NCBI GenBank assembly: GCA_000469685.2
Contig: LS997563.1
Coordinates: 12,781,940-12,845,939 of the forward strand
DNA from: Haemonchus contortus
Taxonomy: Eukaryota > Nematoda > Chromadorea > Rhabditida > Trichostrongylidae
DNA length: 64,000 nt
Direction: 5' to 3'
Both the position numbers and the translations under genes were made by a program. The notes beneath the pieces were generated by a model. That model saw nothing but the letters and a program-made list of their open reading frames with translations, was not told the DNA's origin and did not search any database. This document shows, piece by piece, positions 60,901 to 64,000 of the stretch; position 1 is the stretch's first letter; each line of letters opens with the position of its first letter.

Positions 60901-63408
60901 ATTCAAATTTTCCGGACTCATACATAGATAATCCGATTTTAAATGAAAGAAGGAAAATATCCGGATTTTCTCGAAGCAAGGGCTAGATTCAGATCTAGAT
61001 CTGGAGAACAAATTACGGAAAAAGGGGATCAGCCTTTCGTCACTGATTAATCCCGTCTAGAAATAATTACCAGTATTCGAATAAGACTCCTCATCACAAT
61101 GTCGCTTTGATATGCATAACAAATATGTGTTTGATGAATGCGGCTCCAACTAGTTTGGTACAGAATAAATGGAAGGCTTTGTAAGCCTGCTTCATATTCA
61201 AGATTCGAACATCAGGATATGCATGACAGTGCACCACTTCGCACCACACCGCCTCCTCCTCCGAGGCAGTACATACATATATCTGACTGAGAGTACAAAT
61301 AACGCGGAGGGATCTAGTCCTTTACAGTCAGACTTAATCTCGTTTTTTTCAGAATTTTCCATAGCAAGTCTTAAGATTTGCTAATAGGGATCAAAAGCCT
61401 AACGGTCATCAAAGTGGAAAAGCAAAACTGCGTTTTTTCACTACTAATTCTTTCCCAGTCATAGGATGCATTGGTAATGGTAAGCAGCAAGGGAAAGGAC
61501 AGGCTCAAAAATGTCTTGCTAACAAGGAAGGCTCTACAAGAATTTCAGGCGAAATGTTGATCCTTTATTTGTGAGTTAAGGCTCCACTCGGTCGAAGTAA
61601 TTTTATCACTATAGGATTTCGTTCCTACTCATGTCGGTTGAACTCATGCTTTGTAGACAAGATTCTTACTCTTAACTTACAATTAGTGATCACTGGATCC
61701 AGATCCCTTTACGGCATTTGTATTTAGATATTGTAATACTTCGGAATAGGGAGGGAGGCCATGAACTTGCTTCTCTAGGGAAATTTTACATCAGTGGCCC
61801 CGGTCGAAAATCACTGCGAATCAGGACGTTTACAAACGTTCTGTGACTCGAAAAAGGTGGATTAAAAGATTGCCGTTGTAAAGATCATTCCGTTCAATGA
61901 AAACAATTCAGTCTGGCAACTAATTCTCCCTATGGAAACGGTAGAAGTGGAATTCGTTGTTCATTTACTTCCAGAACTATTCTTCAAAATTTTTTTAAAC
62001 AAATTTAGTGTCCTGAGCCAAAGAGGGCTCGAATAGGTAACAGAGTGATAGTGTGATTGAAGATTTTTCGAGGAAAGAGGATCTAAATCAAATTTGCGTA
62101 AAATCAAATCACTAGGACAGTTGAGCTGTACCTGAAGATGTATTACTACGATCCAAGGAGCCATCATGTATAGAAATCGAGTCGTGCACATCTGTCATCA
62201 GCAGCGAATCACATTCCCTCAGTTCGAACATACGACTCAACAACATTTCCTGAATCACAAAGAAACTGAGTTTGAAAAATATTTCGTTCATACCTACGAT
62301 GCAAAAAGTATCAGAGTTATTTTAATGAGATGGAGTATGAGATATTCAATTTTCGTTAAAAATACCATGGATATGAAAAGAAGCTGAATCAGCCGAGAGA
62401 TTTTTTCCTATCAATTTGGTTATCGTACCAACGCTCGATTACCTATTAAAAATCCTCTCCACCTCCATTTCCCTGACATATACCGGACTTAAAATTGGTC
62501 ATTGTTTTCTCGCATACCGTAATTCCCTAATTCTCGAAAAGTACTGATGACGCGTACAAAACCCTTTGAAAATGACCTAGAACTTCTGTTTACTTTTCAT
62601 GAACCATTTCTACGACTTAAGGCACAATTGGGAAGTGATTTATGTGCCACTTACATATGTATTTGAGCATGCCCTTAACACCGCAGGAACTTTATCGTCA
62701 GTGATCGAGGACGAAAAGGGGATACCTACAACGGTGCAGCACGCAAACGGTTTCGGCAAGTAGTCATCCAGAGATTGTTTTGCTCTCGGTATACTTGGAT
62801 TTTCAAAACCTTGAGATTCCTTCGGAGATCTAGTCAAACACTTTAGATGGTGGGTACCATCAACGATGATGTTTTTCTTAGCAATTCACCATTCAAAAAC
62901 GTATAGAGTCAAGGAGTCGCAATGGAGTAGTGTTCTATCACAGAAAGAGTAACCAGTCATTTCAATGGATTGCTCGCCACTTGTTACTTGGGTGCCATGA
63001 CTACTGACCCGGAACAATCAGAAGATCAGTAGTTTGCCCGCTTTCCCGTGACAAGGAGACATTTCTCCTTGAAAGCGTCCATGTGCAATTTTGTACTTCA
63101 AAGGTGTCGTGTCTTGAAAAGTTACCGAACAACATAGGCAGATTATCATTGACTTATCTGCGCTCTTCATAAAAGAAAACGTCCCGAAACACGAAAACAG
63201 AGCATGGACTCCCAACAGCCCAGTAGATAGCAGTTTCGCAGAAGAGGTTTGAGAACGAAACACCCAGTTTTTCTTTAAACAACAGTATCATGGGTCAGCT
63301 GATAGTCACATGAAATTTACAGTAGTGCATACCTGATTCACAACTCGAATCGTCTGCCGGCATTTACGCCAAGCAAGATCGAATATACGGTAGTGACAAC
63401 CGTTTTCC
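35730..63408 (-). CDS. szt2: SZT2 orthologue (KICSTOR subunit), C-terminal half or more, partial
   Basis: Very large multi-exon minus-strand gene. SZT2 (human about 3,400 residues) links KICSTOR to GATOR1 at the lysosome and lets amino-acid shortage switch off mTORC1. About 30 exons were assembled from splice sites, and their order follows the C-terminal half of human SZT2 as I remember it. Landmarks are PPGYFACP followed by SIRNRPNTYVV (60.2-60.7 kb), GVDHPGREI...KNTQTRLDSADVQ (58.7 kb), LTLYFYNFMPSLSASL (53.8 kb), SWYNSRARLVREIGLHKMG (52.6 kb), SKLVHFVETPVLFF (50.6 kb), CHLHSFTYDFHLRML (46.6 kb), CLIVTNPDLDAMF (36.4 kb) and the C-terminal VACVTAFLWADLL. Phase is kept across runs of consecutive exons. 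The N-terminus lies beyond the right edge. The identity rests on recalled family sequence and needs a search. Confidence 0.8.
36584..37833 (-). mobile_element. Mariner-family DNA transposon, 1.25 kb, decayed
   Basis: Flanked by TA (36582-36583, 37834-37835) with matching ends TTAGGTTGAGTCATAA. Minus-strand transposase fragments: the N-terminal helix-turn-helix region with KWHQKFVSGDHSIENEDRPG and DPYQTTRELAVTLG (about 37360-37560), and the catalytic part with QHDKARPH and SDLDPSDYHLF (36730-37050). These are the usual mariner landmarks. At least one frameshift separates them. It lies in an intron of the SZT2-like gene, in the same orientation. Confidence 0.85.
37834..39115. other. Remainder of SZT2-like intron
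   Basis: Contains a 127-codon minus-strand ORF (38323-38706) starting MERQGQDSKERHQN and a 62-codon ORF (38817-39005). Neither has a recognised domain, and both lie wholly within an intron whose flanking exons join in phase, so they are probably chance ORFs or repeat remnants. Confidence 0.4.
39412..41235. other. SZT2-like intron with small repeats
   Basis: Holds a hairpin at 40492-40554 (CTTTCATAGTGCACGA / TCGTGGACTATGAAAG, with a perfect inner palindrome CGACCAGTCGCGCGACTGGTCG cut at 40504-40525) and a (TTTA)n run near 40787-40806 that could be the tail of a minus-strand CR1 remnant. A small SZT2-like exon may be hidden here. Confidence 0.4.
43071..43832 (+). other. Possible nested plus-strand gene in SZT2-like intron
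   Basis: Two plus-strand open frames lie in the intron 42913-43955. 43071-43289 runs up to a GTGAGA donor-like site. 43575-43832 starts behind TTTACTTTACAG, is Lys-rich (NEKEKKVKKLQEKLLF) and ends at a stop. Composition looks protein-like, but the simplest splice between them does not keep frame, and no family is recognised. It could equally be chance. Confidence 0.25.
43956..50645 (-). CDS. SZT2-like exon group, conserved C-terminal third
   Basis: Exons 50538-50645, 50336-50433, 50011-50077, 49353-49424, 47181 to about 47310, 46543-46686, 46081-46180, 45719-45822, 44181-44277 and 43956-44052. Phase is exact for 50538>50336>50011>49353 and 46543>46081>45719; 45719>44181 does not join, so an exon is missing there. 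Key blocks are the helix SDLEKLRSVSKLVHFVE, LSGGVMLVTLSFTRPYFAF, TYDFHLRMLSRYLVGK and DVWDHFLSCEKAYGW. The intron 47.3-49.35 kb carries a decayed mariner and a 21-base G run. Confidence 0.75.
47900..48780 (-). mobile_element. Second mariner element, decayed
   Basis: Minus-strand fragments: 48561-48779 with HFDWTEKPRSGRLAEL and STRELKQEL (DNA-binding part), and 48060-48240 with ARPHISKEALKKFQSLGW and QYSPDLAPTDYH (catalytic part, DD34D type). The order fits one transposase broken by frameshifts. Terminal repeats were not identified, so the limits are approximate. It differs clearly from the element at 36584-37833 and lies in an SZT2-like intron. Confidence 0.8.
48810..48830 (+). repeat. Run of 21 G
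   Basis: Homopolymer tract beside the mariner remnant; its length is likely to be variable or error-prone. Confidence 0.9.
51440..51700 (+). mobile_element. Fragment of a third mariner-type transposase
   Basis: The plus strand reads RPRSPDLAPSDLYMM, then after a stop a frame with FGSDERD and PNGIRTNFVRLVK. This is the order of the C-terminal end of mariner transposases (SPDLAPSD, then F-SDE, then NGI). Only about 260 bp remain. Confidence 0.5.
51892..57752 (-). CDS. SZT2-like exon group, middle part
   Basis: Exons 57611-57752, 57351-57536, about 57232-57280, 57000 to about 57085, 56808-56913, about 55700-55947, 55351-55503, 55118-55191, 54851-54940, 54547-54640, 54211-54423, 53771-54183, 52568-52655, 52409-52504 and about 51892-51975. 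From 55118 to 52409 every junction keeps phase. Conserved pieces include EEREMSYREMTRTIRCEQL, AVWQAGDVDLTLLEDQL and FLPFYEPSRDRFVIVSKELF. 55351-55503 is Ser/Thr/Arg-rich and looks like a disordered linker. The ends of the 57.0-57.3 kb exons and of 51892 are uncertain because their phases do not fit neatly. Confidence 0.72.
53028..53186. repeat. Palindromic MITE-like hairpin
   Basis: Arms of about 75 bp: GCACCGTTCGCGATGATT and the following GGGCGGGTGTGTCGATGACG are mirrored by the right arm ending TCATCGCGAACGGTGC. The loop is only a few bases around 53100-53110. Nearly perfect, so recent. Lies in an SZT2-like intron (52656-53770). Confidence 0.8.
57847..63408 (-). CDS. SZT2-like exon group, N-terminal side of the window
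   Basis: Good exons: 60569-60665 and 60199-60330 (joined in phase; a KKLW codon is split between them) and 58625-58808 (61 codons, REICEVLSDCLQKRLDQVI). Likely: 58041 to about 58370, which runs into a (CCTCCT)n-coded Pro-rich stretch, and 57847-57956. Tentative: 62652-62830 and 63333-63408 (CHYRIFDLAWRKCRQTIRV, bounded by TTTTAG and GTATGC), plus a short piece near 62125 reading PWIVVIHLQ. The protein must continue upstream of 64 kb, since the vWA-like N-terminal part of SZT2 was not found. Confidence 0.6.
59206..59364 (+). repeat. Tandem duplication, two units of about 68-86 bp
   Basis: GAAACGCTGCCATTAGACTC to GCAAACTCGGAA occurs twice. The first unit has an extra 17-18 bp (AAATTTCTTTCTGAAA area). 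In an SZT2-like intron. Confidence 0.8.
59365..60198. other. SZT2-like intron, no exon recognised
   Basis: GC-richer sequence with a (CAGA)n stretch near 60135-60150 resembling the tail of the repeat at 5636-5862. The exons on either side (60199-60330 and 58625-58808) could join in phase directly. Confidence 0.4.
60666..63332. other. Largely intronic part of the SZT2-like gene
   Basis: It must contain at least one more exon, because the phase of 60569-60665 does not follow from 63333-63408. Candidates are 62652-62830 and a piece near 62125. A minus-strand open frame at 60710-60979 (89 codons) is also possible. Otherwise AT-rich with no clear feature. Confidence 0.35.
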
Positions 63409-64000
63409 CTAAAAGAAACTTGAACAACTCAAGAAAATTGAGTAACAAAAATAGAGTAGAAAATCCTAAAATCAGTGCAACTATGGAACTTCTAACCTTT
63501 GACAAAACTGCAACTTAATACTGTCATCGATGATAAGTATCACCCAGAAATCGAACAACTGGTCTTTTCTCAAAATATCACTCGTATCGCTCCCATCATT
63601 TTTACCTAAAAATTCATGGGACAACTGTGTTGATATTATACAAAATATTATGCGAGTAAATGACTATGACAGTGCTTCCGTTTAACTTCTATTCTCCCAT
63701 GACAAAACTCACTTCCACTGTTCTGTCTTGAATAACGCTCAAACGCCTGAACATCGTCGACCTAAAAAGTCGTCAGCATCATTCCGACCCGGCAGAAAGC
63801 AAATGGTTATGAATCAGGTTCCGTGATTTTTGACGAAGAATATTTATAAGTGGGAACAGCACAGAGTGTACATCAGAGTAAAGTGAGAGATGATCGTGAT
63901 AATTGCAAAAATTGTATGACCTGGATGCTATCTTCTTCTTTTGTAACGTGCAATTCGCATGTCGAACCAGAACAGAAAATTGCCAAGCAATTACCATGCA
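63409..64000. other. Right edge: intron or upstream exons of the SZT2-like gene
   Basis: A short TTTTTAG-to-GTGAGT candidate exon lies near 63716-63764 on the minus strand, but its frame could not be tied to its neighbours. Nothing else is recognisable. Confidence 0.3.

Noticed and set aside
1..64000. CRISPR arrays, bacterial operons, rRNA genes, viral genes
   Set aside because: None were seen. The spliced gene structure and transposon types are those of a nematode nuclear genome.

Overview
The window looks like nuclear DNA from a clade V parasitic nematode (strongylid or hookworm-like). The reasons are secreted astacin genes with an EGF-CUB-ShKT tail, short GT-AG introns of 57-60 nt, mariner, CR1 and RTE elements, and many hairpin repeats. 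No bacterial-style operons, rRNA or convincing tRNA were seen. All calls were made by eye from the sequence; family assignments rest on remembered family features, with no database search.

Left part (1-35 kb): an astacin metalloprotease gene is present three times, as + (copy A, 607-4126), - (copy B, 16319-19838) and + (copy C, 23259-30464). Each has 14 exons encoding about 585 residues: signal peptide, propeptide with an FQGD aspartate switch and an RTKR processing site, astacin catalytic domain, EGF-like, CUB, Thr/Pro linker and ShKT. A and B map onto each other by x -> 20445-x, and B and C by x -> 43097-x. The B/C palindrome has a 1-kb centre (21049-22048). A and B look intact. C is broken by a 3.68-kb CR1-type retrotransposon inserted in the exon that encodes the Met-turn. 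The copies are almost identical through the gene, but the 3' flanks are clearly older and more diverged duplicates.

Between A and B lies a decayed RTE-like retrotransposon on the minus strand (remains at 7218-7417 and 10937-13330). It is split by a large nested fold-back element (7420-10934) with TA at both ends. Three places (5.6, 9.4-9.7 and 32.8-33.5 kb) carry related GC-rich repeats.

Right part (35.7 kb to at least 63.4 kb): one very large minus-strand gene, best read as the nematode SZT2 orthologue (KICSTOR complex, lysosomal GATOR1/mTORC1 amino-acid signalling). Its stop codon is at 35730-35732 and its N-terminal half lies beyond 64 kb. About 30 exons were placed from splice sites, and in many cases the codon phase carries over exactly from one exon to the next. 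Its introns hold two mariner elements, fragments of a third, hairpin MITE-like repeats and a possible nested plus-strand ORF.

The astacins and SZT2 show no functional link; they are simply neighbours. The most unusual features are the recent +/-/+ amplification of a secreted protease with one copy knocked out by CR1, the fold-back inside the RTE, and the well-preserved SZT2 gene.
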